Shown here: piece by piece, positions 33,001-43,100 of the stretch | How the letters are laid out: each line of letters begins with the position of its first letter | How positions within the stretch are numbered: the stretch's first letter is position 1 | Source of the DNA: Enoplolaimus lenunculus | Lineage: Eukaryota; Nematoda; Enoplea; Enoplida; Thoracostomopsidae | Direction: 5' to 3' | DNA length: 64,000 nucleotides | Assembly: GCA_030248215.1 (NCBI GenBank) | Contig: JASANG010000157.1 | Location: 62,001-126,000 of the forward strand | Notes under the pieces: model-generated | The model's input: the letters and a program-made list of their open reading frames with translations, nothing else | Databases searched by the model: none | What the model was told of the DNA's origin: nothing | Program-made: the position numbers and the translations under genes

Positions 33001-34862
33001 ATTTAAGTAACCGAGTGGTGGCGGGGCTTTTTGACAGGCAGAAGCAAACAAGTATCCAAAAACTGTCAGAGGGAGCATATGCTGGGTTTATACGTGAACA
33101 ACGAGAGAGTTAAACATTTTAGGGGGTCAAAAATTTTAGGGGTTGAACCGCCCTGTAGGCCGTTTTGACTGCTGTGCGGGGAATAGGAAGTAATGCCCTT
33201 TTAAGTGCTGGACCAAAATGAGAAGTTTCGTGCACTTTTTGCAAAGAATCTTTGATCCATAACTTTCAAAAGGCACAGTTGTTTGCCAATTTCTCTGCCA
33301 CATATATTTCGTACCTATTATGCTGTCACTCCGCAAAGTTTGTACTATCAGCTTTGATATTATTTGTGTATCAGCATGAGAACTAAACTGAAAATCCGCA
33401 GTTGAGATGAACGAACCATAGTGTTCATATATAGGGTCCGCGCATCTCATGTAAGAGATTTTCAGCGTAGTTCTCATGGGGGTACTGAAGTTATATCAGA
33501 GCTTGTTAACTCAAATTTTGCACACTCGCAGCCAAATAGATAGGAAATATATACCAAAGTATTTGGCAAACAAGTGTGCCTTTTGAAAGTAATGGTTGAA
33601 AGACCCTTTGCAAAAAGTGCATGAAACTTCTCCATTACCTATGTAATTTTTATACATTTGATATTCTTGAAATAACTCAGCTTCTTCCCAATGAAAAAAG
33701 TTTTTCTGCAATTTTTTAAATTATATTTCGCTAATTTTCAACAATCTGCTGTCCTGAGATTTCACAGTTGTGTTGTAATAAACAACACATATTGAATAAT
33801 TAAACATTCGCTAAATTGTTACCACACATTTCTTCTTTGAACATCAATGCTAGGTTTCACTCTAGCGGTTGGTTTAACTGCAACGATCTGCTGAAAAAAA
33901 TTACCCTAAACTTCACGAATTGTTTTGTTTTCCGCAATATGATTTCGGACGCTAATATGCCTTGATGGTTTTACAGGTTACATCAAACGATAGTGTACGT
34001 CTAGTTACTATCCTTTTAACCCGAACATAAAACATATTCCTTGTTGCAAAAGTGCTGAGCTATTTTTCCCAATATAATAATGATTGCTCTGTTCAAAAAT
34101 AACGTTGTTATATTTTTAGACAATCCATGGTCGTGTACATGTCACCTGCAATGGTTGATAGACTGGCTCGATTCACATTCCACCGCAACCGCTGCCGCTA
34201 CCACATCACGGGCTATAGTGGCAGCGAACGCAGATCGCACAACATGCGCCTCATATGATCCAGCGCTGTTGCCGCATTTACCAGACGCAATCCTATCACA
34301 ACGCAGGCAACTGCACGATATTTTCAGCACCGATAGCGTAGTTGGTTTTTGTACGACTTTTAATCGAAAGGCCACCGGTTCGATTCCACCACTGCACGTT
34401 GTTCCACTCGATAGTGGTCGACAAAACGAAACTTGGATTACGGCGCTTGGTGTAATATTGGGTGCATTGAGCATTAGTGTCCTATGTGCAATTGCTGCGC
34501 TTTACTGTCAAGACCAAAGACGTGGTGCCGGTATACGAGGTCCTGGGGTGTTTCGACATTTTCAATCTTCTTCAAAGCTGCCCAGTCCTGTTGGAACTAA
34601 TAAAATCTATAACGCCGCCGGCCAATTAATTCGAGGCGAACGTCGGCGTCCAAGTAGCGGGTCTCGAGTAAGATTCGGGAGTCAACTGGCGGATATGATA
34701 CCCTCACATACATCAGGAGCAGGATCTGGCGGTGGAAGCCTGAAACGAGTGGAATCTGATAAAGTTGATTTGGTTAAAGATGATCAAAGTTCAAACGGTT
34801 CCGTCGACGATAATTCAGTTCGAGGTCATAAGTCACAAGCACGAGTACATTTCAAGGAGTAA
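29312..34862 (+). CDS. Transmembrane extracellular leucine-rich-repeat protein (three exons)
   Basis: Exons 29312-30058, 31742-32789 and 34120-34862 join at phase 0 and phase 1 through GT-AG introns into 845 codons. An in-frame TAG at 29288 precedes the first ATG. Residues 50-69 form a signal peptide (MLAIIVAIAIASYNIPTVCA), so translation may start at Met50 (29459). A poly-Gln tract (83-111) and a Cys-bearing LRR cap follow. About 14 LRRs of the LxxLxLxxNxL type run to residue ~600. A C-terminal cap (NPWSCTC..C..C, 601-676), one membrane span (705-728) and a 117-residue cytosolic tail complete it. The plan resembles nematode LET-4/EGG-6-type proteins, which act in apical extracellular matrix; that kinship is inferred, and other LRR receptors remain possible. 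Confidence 0.9.
29563..29643 (+). repeat. CAA microsatellite coding poly-Gln
   Basis: A run of CAA codons with one CCC/CAA and one AAA interruption, inside exon 1 of the LRR gene (residues 83-111). Poly-Gln of this kind is expected to vary in length. Confidence 0.9.
30366..30752. mobile_element. Family N MITE in LRR intron 1
   Basis: The ends CAGTGGCGGACGCAG and TGGAGCCGCCCCTG are inverted (CAGKGGCGG type, hAT-like). The flanks TAAGAAAT and TAAAAATA are only a weak match for a target duplication. The interior includes GGGGGATGGGGGATTGATCC and the AAGCCAGACGCATTTTAAA stretch shared with 1449-1468. Confidence 0.6.
31150..31658. mobile_element. Family C element split by a family B insertion
   Basis: The left arm (31150-31198, TAGCGCTATACTTTTGATGACGTCC..GGCGCC) and right arm (31594-31658, GGCGCCGTCAGGCC..AAGTATAGCGCC) are inverted. 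They are separated by the family B element at 31199-31593. All of it lies in LRR intron 1. Confidence 0.65.
31199..31593. mobile_element. Family B MITE nested in family C
   Basis: The left end is CTGTAGTGACCC followed by GACCCGAATAAGAGGG, and the right end AATATTCGGGTCACTA is its inverse. It inserted after a TA (31197-31198). It carries internal ACTCTTATTACGGA-type units that recur, inverted, in the copy at 39102-39540. Non-coding. Confidence 0.75.
31742..32789 (+). CDS. LRR gene exon 2 (leucine-rich repeats)
   Basis: It follows acceptor TTTCTAG (31741) and begins NIRAEELIIESSL. It encodes about 14 LRRs, with the diagnostic Asn in each (for example LKHLDLTGNRL, LEELDLGSNRI, LRVMSLAHNRL, LEKLYLNDNQL). 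It ends in phase 1 within VINLS|, at donor GTACGA (32790). The single exon carries the whole repeat array. Confidence 0.92.
33215..33650. repeat. Large imperfect palindrome in LRR intron 2
   Basis: Arms at about 33219-33320 and 33538-33646 are inverted copies: AGAAGTTTCGTGCACTTTTT against AAAAAGTGCATGAAACTTCT, and GGCACAGTTGTTTGCC against GGCAAACAAGTGTGCC. About 220 bp separates the arms. It is probably an old long-inverted-repeat MITE; no target duplication was found. Confidence 0.65.
34120..34862 (+). CDS. LRR gene exon 3 (C-terminal cap, membrane span, tail)
   Basis: Acceptor TTTTTAG precedes 34120. The split codon gives Asp, so the repeats run straight into DNPWSCTCHLQWLIDWL, the classic LRR C-terminal cap, with two further cysteines (TTC, GFC). 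The membrane span ITALGVILGALSISVLCAIA is followed by a Gly/Ser-rich cytosolic tail. The stop TAA is at 34860-34862. Confidence 0.92.
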
Positions 34863-35196
34863 CAAACATTCATGAAATCAATTTTATCTGTTTTCTATAA
34901 ATCATACTCTAAATACGACATCATGGGTCACATACAGCTGCATCGGAATAATTCCGCTCTCCATGTTAATGATAGGCGATCATTTAGGCGCAGACAGCGG
35001 CTTAAATTTTGGCTAACATTTGGGCCGACAACGGTATCACCGTATATTCGGTTTCCATATGTCGGCATCAGTTTCCGGTTTGCATTCACCGCAAATTTGA
35101 GTATTTCAAATACAAGTGTAATACAGCCGACTACGAGAGTTAAGTTGAACAACGAAGAATAGAGCGCAGTTCTTGTAATTCCAACTTTGAAGCGAG

Positions 35197-35202
35197 AATA
35201 AA
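35197..35202 (+). terminator. Poly(A) signal of the LRR gene
   Basis: A canonical AATAAA lies 335 bp after the LRR stop codon, followed by a T/G-rich stretch (TTGTTTTCAGCTGATTTTG). It fits the expected 3' end. Confidence 0.6.
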
Positions 35203-36998
35203 ATGGTTGACTCAAAAATGTTTAGACAATCATTTGTGATATTTATATACTGTTGTTTTCAGCTGATTTTGTATTTCTTTGACTATTTATTGTAGTGTTT
35301 GTTTTCATTGTGATTTGTTACCATTGGTTCGCATTGCACATAAACTATCAAAACCGTTTGTGTAAAATAACCACGTATATACCAGGTTACAGCCGAGTGT
35401 GAAAAATTGATAAGCCGAAGGTCGATAAATTTTGCCGGAGCTACAACTGAAATCAAATAGATAATGAAAATGATGTTTAATTTTTTGCCAATTTTTTTCT
35501 GCAGTGCAACTTTCTCACAACCTTCTGATTAGCGTGTTATGCGTTTCTGCGAGCACCTGTTGCCTTTGCCAATGTGGTGTATAAATCTGACGATCATTTT
35601 CTTTTTTAATCCAACTGGACTTACACGATATATGCTAACGTTGTCCTTGACCAACTTTTAATTTGAAATATTAATACTTTTTCTGTAGGAAACCCACAAG
35701 ATGAAAGTCGCGCTTGGTTTATGATTAAACGATGCATATTGGTAGTTTTACGTGCTGCTGTATATATTTAAAAAATAGCGCGTGTCTGTGCAGTTTGTAC
35801 ATGCAGTAAATAAGGTTCGTCTGTTAATAAATTTGGTTGTCCTACAACAAATCTAAGTCAATAGTGAACAGGGTATAAACGAATAGTAAAAATAACGAAA
35901 ACAGAAATGGATAGTTATCAAAATAACGCAAATGGATATTGAAGCATAAAAGTTTTAAAGATGTTTTGTTTTCCTGTTAATCCAATTGAGCCATGCCATA
36001 CAGTATTTACCAGTATATAAAAAAGAATCACAGCCACAATGAACAACGTTCACGAAGCTATTAATACCTGTTGCATAAAAGTTTTCAGCACTTCAAAGAA
36101 ACGTTCTTAGTTGGCTACGGATGAGCATTGCATATATACAAGATAAATATTTTTCATAGCATTTTGAGTATGAATAGCACATCCGTGGGCAACACTGTCT
36201 GTGAAATAAATTGCGGTCGCCCATCAGTGGACAACTTTTTCGCGAACGTGTCAAAATTTTTAAGATTTTGGATGAACTTCGAAATTGGTAAGCAATTTAA
36301 CGAATAGACCTAGTCTCATTTAGGTTAAGAATTCGGGTTGGAAATAAAAATGTGAGGAGAATTAGACATGTAAAATGATGTTTATGTTGCTAATTTTAGC
36401 AAATATCTTAGGAATATTTCCTCAAAACTGCACAAAACAACGCACCAACTAAATAAATTTTGCAAAACTCGGTGGACCCCCGTAGAATCCAAATCCTTGG
36501 AGCTGTATTGAAAAATAAATAACAGTCAAAATTCGAATATATAGCGAGGGGGTACCTCTGGAGCAACGAATAGTCTTTCCCCATTGTTCGGGTTACAACA
36601 GAAAAATTATAAATTTTACTGCAATTTATTGCTAAATGTTGCGCTTAGAGATTAACATAGTAAGTTGTGACCTTACTTGTTGCGGTAATACGATAGTACT
36701 TCCGACCTTCAACAATTTGGGTATTGCCATTTTACATAAATTTGAATACTAGCTGGAACGTTATTACAATCAGAGGTATTTCTGGAAGATATGTACTCTG
36801 TTTAGCTTTGCCTTGTGCATGGATTTTGTATAGGAAACAAACGGCTGTGTTCACAACACAACATATTTTTCTTAGCAATTTTCAAATTTTCCTTAATTAT
36901 AGTCAATTGATTAGAACAGTATATACCTAGTATATAATATGCATATTCCAGCCCATATTCCTAAGTCTAAGGGTATAAGAATAAGCCCATACCTAAGC
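35203..36998. other. Intergenic, AT-rich
   Basis: No gene is recognised. A family B fragment (about 36475-36597: AATAAATAACAGTCAAAA, GAGGGGGTACCTCTGGAG, TGTTCGGGTTACAAC) is the only repeat I can place. Confidence 0.5.
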
Positions 36999-37167
36999 CG
37001 GCCCATGTAAAAATCAGGGGCAGAACGTTTTACTGTGGGACTAGAAGAGTAAGCTTAAGCTTTAGACTATTTTTTTTACTTGGCTTATGCTTAGGAATAT
37101 GTTCATTCTTTCTTAGGCTTACGAATATCCTTATAATACTGTTCCGCCCCTGTTCTTTACATTTGGC
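36999..37167. mobile_element. Family D MITE
   Basis: GGCCCATGTAAAAATCAGGGGCAGAAC and the inverse end GTTCCGCCCCTGTTCTTTACATTTGGCC bound a core with GCTTTAGACTATTTTTTTT and TTAGGC-like units (CTTAGGAATATG, TTTCTTAGGC). CCTAAG units just upstream (36955-36995) suggest part of a second, reversed copy. Confidence 0.65.
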
Positions 37168-37360
37168 CCCTAAGCCTAATAAACCAAATATGGTCTGAAA
37201 GGGTTCGAATCCTATAGCAGTTCCATGGAAAAGGGTTCGACCCTGATCTATACACGGGTTCAAGCATTGAACGGTACGGAATGTATCAAATATATACGTG
37301 CATTGCTCATTCAGCGCTTACCCCGCACATTTCAATATACCAGAGTAGATTATTTATATG

Positions 37361-37402
37361 CAGGGTGCAACCGGAATTCCGGCATTGAAAATTTTTGTCA
37401 TT
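37361..37402. repeat. Family J terminus fragment
   Basis: CAGGGTGCAACCGGAATTCC is an intact family J end, but it breaks off after about 40 bp, next to the family E element. Confidence 0.6.
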
Positions 37403-37410
37403 CGAAAATT

Positions 37411-38249
37411 GGCCCATGTTATGCGGGGTTCACGTTATAACTGGGGCAGCCTGGAACACGTTTTGTCCGTATGACTATAGCTGGTACCATTTTGTCTGAC
37501 CGTTTGTCCGCTATGAGATTCAAAAAATTTGAATTGTCTGCTATCCTGATGTGACATCTACTGTTTGTACTGCAATATCATATGATATTCCAAATATTGT
37601 CTGCGAGTATCATATGATATGTTTGAAAATGTCTGCAAAGTGGTGGTAAACTAGCTTGATTGTCCTGTAGAATGTCATATGATACTAAAATTTCAAATTT
37701 GAATTATTTGTACTTAGGAATATATTTTCGAAAACTTAGCGAGAAACAGAAACATAGAAGCTAATTCAACTTGCGAAATCATTTAATGCTGCATTATCCG
37801 ACTTTTTACTGTTTTATTTAGCGTGCACAAATTCCATTGTCCTGTATAAATATCATATGCTATTTAGTAGAATTTTGGAATATCATATGATATTCGCATA
37901 AATGTCCCGCAGTATCATATGACAAATGGTTATTTGTTTACGATGATCGCTCGACATCAGTGATTTGTAAGCCAATGTCATATGACATTCACATTTGGTC
38001 TACATAACCGCTATTCGGATCACAGAATTTTATGTTGACGTCGAATCAACATTGGACAAAACGTGTTCCAAGCTGCCCCAGTTATAACGTGAACGCCGCA
38101 TTACTTTAAGGGGCGTACAGGTTTCCGGTGGGCATATAAAAGAGTGGGTTTAGATTCTAGATTACATTTTTTGCTTAGGCTTAGAAATACGTTTTTGCAA
38201 CGCTTAGGCTTAGGAATACGACTGTTTCGCCCCTTAAAGTAACATTGCC
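37411..38249. mobile_element. Family E MITE interrupted by family A copy 2
   Basis: The E ends are GGCCCATGTTA (37411-37421) and ..CCTTAAAGTAACATTGCC (to 38249). The flanks CGAAAATT at 37403-37410 and 38250-38257 are an exact 8-bp duplication. Removing family A and one TTA leaves a 157-bp E element with TTAGGC units at about 38173-38215. This shows that GGCCCATG is the true E terminus and that A arrived later. Confidence 0.88.
37422..38100. mobile_element. Family A Harbinger-like MITE, copy 2
   Basis: 679 bp, flanked by TTA at 37419-37421 and 38101-38103. It is the reverse complement of copy 1 (18289-18967) with, by eye, only about two substitutions (AGCATATG for ATCATATG near 37855, and ACATCTACTG near 37552). 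The ends are TGCGGGGTTCACGTTATAAC and GTTATAACGTGAACGCCGCA. Confidence 0.92.
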
Positions 38250-38792
38250 CGAAAATTTAAGAAAAGATGGCATATATCCTTACTTATTTTTCTAAAACTG
38301 TTTATTGGGAAAATTGTCATTTTGTGTCACACTTTATAATTTATCATACCTTTCAGAACTACTGCATTTGTTTCTAGATTTTGGCGTTCTACATGGTGTG
38401 TTTACACATAAGATTTCAATTTTCAACAATGTTCGAGACCAAACAAAGCAACTACAAGGCTCATAAGTATTTGAGTCGAAAACGCATATACAAATTTACT
38501 GAAACAAGTCCCAAAGTCAAAAAGTTCAGTTCCAACACAATATATCGGATGAAAATGTTTACGAAATTTGATATATAAGAAACGAATTTGAAAAGAATAA
38601 CTTCTGAGAACTGTCCAGCGGCTCTACAGGTATGCATTGTAGGAGAGAGCGATGGAAATAAAAAAACTGAGCAGACTAAAATCTGAAACAATTAGAAGCG
38701 TTAGAAAAATTATAATTCGCTTACAATGGTCCTGGTTTCCAACGGCGCTCGTACAGATGATTCACTGCTTTCAAAACTAAGCTACTAAGTTA

Positions 38793-39688
38793 TGCGAGAT
38801 TCACGTTCAAACCGGGGCAAGCGGGTCACGGTTTGTCCCATGTTGATTCGCCATAAGTGGTAAATTATGGGTCTCATATCGGGTGATAAACAAAATTCCC
38901 AAGTCATATGTCATACAAACCAACGCTCTCAGTGTTCCAATGTATACATGAGCTGGAATGACATGTGATACGGTGGGACATTTCTGCTAGAATCATATGG
39001 ACATTCCAAAATTGGAGTGACTATCATATGCGCGCTTTTATAAATAAATCGAATGCTATATACAGGACAGAAGCACAGGCATGCTTTAAATAACACATAT
39101 ACTGTAGTGACCCGAATAAGAGGGTGTGGGATAATAAGAGGGGGGTCCCCATTTTGAGTCCCAATCAACAGGAGTCCGTATCCCTAATAAGAGTCCGTAA
39201 GCGGATGGAGTCCCAAAGTCCTAATTAGAGTCCATGAAGGTCAGTTATTCCTTATTGTAGTGTATAAATGACTCCAGGACCAAATAAGATTGAGTTCGAA
39301 TCTAAGGCGTACTTAAATTTTGATAGTATATACATCCCTAAGTATAAGCTTGCATGATCGCTCAAGTTATTGACGCAAGACAAATAAACGTGGATAGTTG
39401 CAGTACCGGATATATATCAGTAACGAAGGGTGGCGGAGCGTGGGTTAAAAATAAATAACAGTCAGTAACCGAATAACAAGGGGGGTACCCCCTGGAGAGG
39501 CCAAATAAATATCAGCCCCCTCTTATTCGGGTCACTACAGTACGATGACAAATTTTTTGACATCAAATCGCTCAGACCTACAGCGTCGTAACTAAAAATA
39601 TCAAATTTCAAATTGTATTACGCTACTTTTTGAATGATGTTGGGACAAAACATGTCTTTAGCTACCCAGTTATACCGTGAACCACGCA
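38793..39688. mobile_element. Family A-related MITE, copy 3, with nested family B
   Basis: The ends TGCGAGATTCACGTTCAAAC and TATACCGTGAACCACGCA are diverged relatives of family A. The flanks TTA (38790-38792; 39689-39691) again fit a TWA duplication. CATATG motifs persist inside. The family B element at 39102-39540 interrupts it; without B the element is about 455 bp, so it is internally deleted and older. Confidence 0.8.
39102..39540. mobile_element. Family B MITE nested in family A copy 3
   Basis: 439 bp with ends CTGTAGTGACCCGAATAAGA and TCTTATTCGGGTCACTACAG (perfect inverse) and TA on both sides (39100-39101; 39541-39542), as for Tc1/mariner-like elements. The interior has several ACTCTTATTA/TAATAAGAGT units and is inverted relative to the 31199 copy. 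Non-coding. Confidence 0.85.
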
Positions 39689-39691
39689 TTA

Positions 39692-40027
39692 AATTTACTT
39701 TCGCAAAAATGAGCCTTTGGTATTACTAGTGATAGATACAGTATGTATTGCATGTTTACCTTGCGACATACGTATAGTGCTACAAACGTGACATTTAACC
39801 AACAAACTTAAATATCACAGACAAGATATAACGAAAATATATGTACATACTAGAAAAATAATTAGCTTAAAGCAAACGACAAAACGCGCAATACGTCCCA
39901 ACTGTTTTACATTCCTATCGATTTTAAAAAATCTTCATAGACTGAAATGCGCTATAACTTCGTATTTCACCATACACACCTACCATAAAACTATGACCCC
40001 AACACAAAACACACTCCTAGACATGCA
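39692..40027. other. 3' flank of GMPS
   Basis: Downstream of the GMPS stop on the minus strand. I see no canonical AATAAA or ATTAAA in this strand here, so the 3' UTR end is unplaced. No other feature is seen. Confidence 0.5.
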
Positions 40028-40129
40028 TTATTCCCATTCTGTAGTGCCAGGCGGCTTCGCTGTTAAATCGTAAACAACACGAGAAATCATAGGCGTTGCA
40101 CCTACCACTGTTGCCATTTCCGTAATAAC
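40028..40129 (-). CDS. GMPS: GMPS exon 18 (C-terminus)
   Basis: It encodes [20 protein letters not shown] and [13 protein letters not shown] then TAA, the conserved end of eukaryotic GMP synthase. Acceptor CTTTTAG lies at 40130. It is separated from exon 17 by a 4.9-kb intron holding a LINE. Confidence 0.95.
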   Translation of the reverse strand, partial: VITEMATVVGATPMISRVVYDLTAKPPGTTEWE

Positions 40130-43100
40130 CTAAAAGAAAACAAAAAACCATTTCCAATACTTTTTTGTTCTAATTTGAAAATGGGTTATGATTGTAACAA
40201 AATCTGGCTCATCTAAATGCTACTTTGTGAATCGCGGTGACGTCACAGTAATGTACAGATACGTGCAGTCTCCGTCAAAAACCGAGCAATGTTTTTTCGG
40301 ACGTCAGTGTTGTTCCACCATAAAGAATTGATTTACATGTTCACAATTGCCGGTTAATTAATAATATGAATAATAATAATAATATTAAAGTAAAAGAACC
40401 ACTACAAAATTTTTTAACAAAAACAAGACTGACCGTCCATTTTACCATGAACGTTGAGCAGAAATACACACGGCGTCAGTTAAACATTCTATCAAGTCTA
40501 AGCTTAAACAGCAGAAATATTGGACACATCCGCCCATAAAGGGTAGACAACACAAGTTGGGAGACTGCGTCACAGCAGTCTCTCCATACAAAATACGTCA
40601 ACTTTTTAGTAGTTTACATAGTGTCGTTTTGCAGCCGGTTAACCAACCGGTTTCTATAGGATAGGTAGTAGATCCGTCCACATTACCGGCTTCTGGTATT
40701 GCAGCAGTCATGAGTATGAACCCACTACCTCTTTAGCTTCTAAGTTGAATCCCCATTTAGAGGCGGCACTCGCCGAAACATAAGCTGGGGGGAATGACTA
40801 ACCTCTACAGGGCGATGCTTCAGGCAGTTAAAACGAGGGAGCCGCAAGAAATCTGGCGCCTAGATCCGTAAACGATTAGCATACAGGGATACAAACCGGC
40901 TGGCGATAAAGTGGCACCATCCCCTGTTTCGGCAAAGCACCGGACTCTCAGGAGTTAAGGCCCGCCTACAACTCCGGTGTATCAGCTGAAATGCAGGCAG
41001 TCGCAGCCTGTCGCGGTCCTGTGAAGCGCAACCGTACAGTTCCTTCTGGCGATACTCCGGAAATGGCTGCTAAGTTAAATAAGGTCTCTGATTCCTACAG
41101 AGATGCTGCCAGCACCGCTCTGGAGCGTGTTGTGGTTGTTGAACGCAACCACGGCAATCTATTCTAGATGATCAGATTGAAAAGATCCGTGACTCTATCA
41201 TTGAAGCATCGTTTGAAGCTCCTGTTGAGGTGTCCATTCATTTTCAAGATTCTTTCTTAAAGAAGGCACATTTGCATTTGCTCTGCGGCAGTAAGGACAC
41301 CGCAGTATGGCTTGCGTCCGCTGTCAGTAGATTAGCTTTCCAGGATATGAAATTGGAAGGCGTTGCCCCTAAAGATCTCATGATTAGAGCAGCAAATTTC
41401 TGTATACATAATCGTAAAGGGAGGAACTTCAGCACGGAACACATTATAAAGAGGCTTAAGAATGTGAATAGGCAGATACCGTGGGATACTGCGTGTAAAC
41501 CAGTAAAGGGTACAATAAAGATGGCAGAACGAATCTCGTTGTTTCCATGAGCGAAAATGCCATCGAGATTCTTAAGCGTGTTTATTCACTTAACCCATAT
41601 TACGAGTGTACGAGAGTGATGGCTTGGGAGTTTGAACCCTAGGCCATCAACTATCCAAATACACTTGTGGTTTGTTATGGTAGACACTACTCAGTTTCTT
41701 CAAACACACGATCTTCAAGAATTCAGAAATTAAGATTCTAATGTTAGATTAAGAGCAATGATCATCGCCTCGCACAATTTGTATTGCGTCTGATTACTGC
41801 ACTTATGTTTTGGTGACTGTATTGCGATTAGGTGTCGTTTCGTCGAAAACTCGAGTAGCTCTGATGTTATCCAAGCTTCAGTGTACTTGCCGTATGATTC
41901 GCAGGATCCACCTCCATCGAAAGATTTTGTGGATTTGATAGACTATAGTAATTCTGTTGGTGTTCCACTCATTATAGGTTATGACAGTAATGCTCATCAC
42001 ACCTTGTGGGGGAAGCTTTAATGATAATAAGAGAGGTTTAGCGATTTTACATTACATTATTGCCGCTAATCCGTAGGCAGCTAATATTGGAGCTACACCC
42101 ACCTTTGGCAGTGCAGTGAAGAGAGAGGTACTTGATATCACATTGACTTCTCACTGTCTGTCTGTTGATAATTGGCGGGTATCCGAGGAATACTCATGTT
42201 ATGATCATAGGTTCATTGAATTTCAATTCAAACGGCTTGAAGAAATTGCCCAGAAAAGATTTTATTTCGGCAGATTTTGCGAAAAGCCATACACTATGTG
42301 TTAAAAAATTTTCTCTGCTAGACTTAGAGTTAAGTACTTTTGATGGAACAAACATATGGGTGATCAAAACTCAATTAGCTATCATTGCAGCAGTTGCAAA
42401 CACTTGTGGTACTCAAAGGACAGGAGCGAAAAGTCGCAACATAAGTGCAAATTCGTGGAATGAGAACAGAGGAATTCTGAGGAACAATGTCAGAAATTAT
42501 ATCGTATGGTTTCACGCTATGACAACATATGAACTTGGTGTCGTTTAAGAAATACCAGAAATTTTTAAGCAACAAGTTAAAGAAGCCAAAAGGCGACATT
42601 GGAAAAATTTCTGAGAATAGCTGAGTAATACTGCTCAAACAGCAAGAATACATAGAATTCTTCGTAGCAATGGCCAAGTTAGTCTTGGCAGTCTTTTAGA
42701 CGAGAACAAATCTTATAGATAACGAATATAGAATTCTGATGACATTATCCGAACAAACACTTTCCAGGTGTTCTGAGGTCACTGACGCTGAGTCAGGAGT
42801 ACTCTTAGAGGAAGAACTGAAGATTACAATGTCATAGACGAAATAGTCTCTGTCGAAAGAATTAGAGGGGCAATAAGTTGTTTTTCACAAGTAAAACACC
42901 AGGAGTTGATGAGATAGTACCACTATATCTTCAAGCAGGATTAAATGATTTGGTTAACCCTTTAAATAGATTTTTTCGCTCTTGCATCGTCAAAGGGTAT
43001 GTGCCTTTGTCATGGCTTGTGTTTAAAGTTGTATTTATTCCCAAACCGGATAAAGACGACTATAATGCCAGCAAAATCATAAGATGTATACTCTTAGTTC

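Noticed and set aside
18289-38100. Family A copies as arms of one giant inverted duplication
   Set aside because: Similarity stops exactly at the TWA-flanked ends and the flanks differ, so they are independent insertions.
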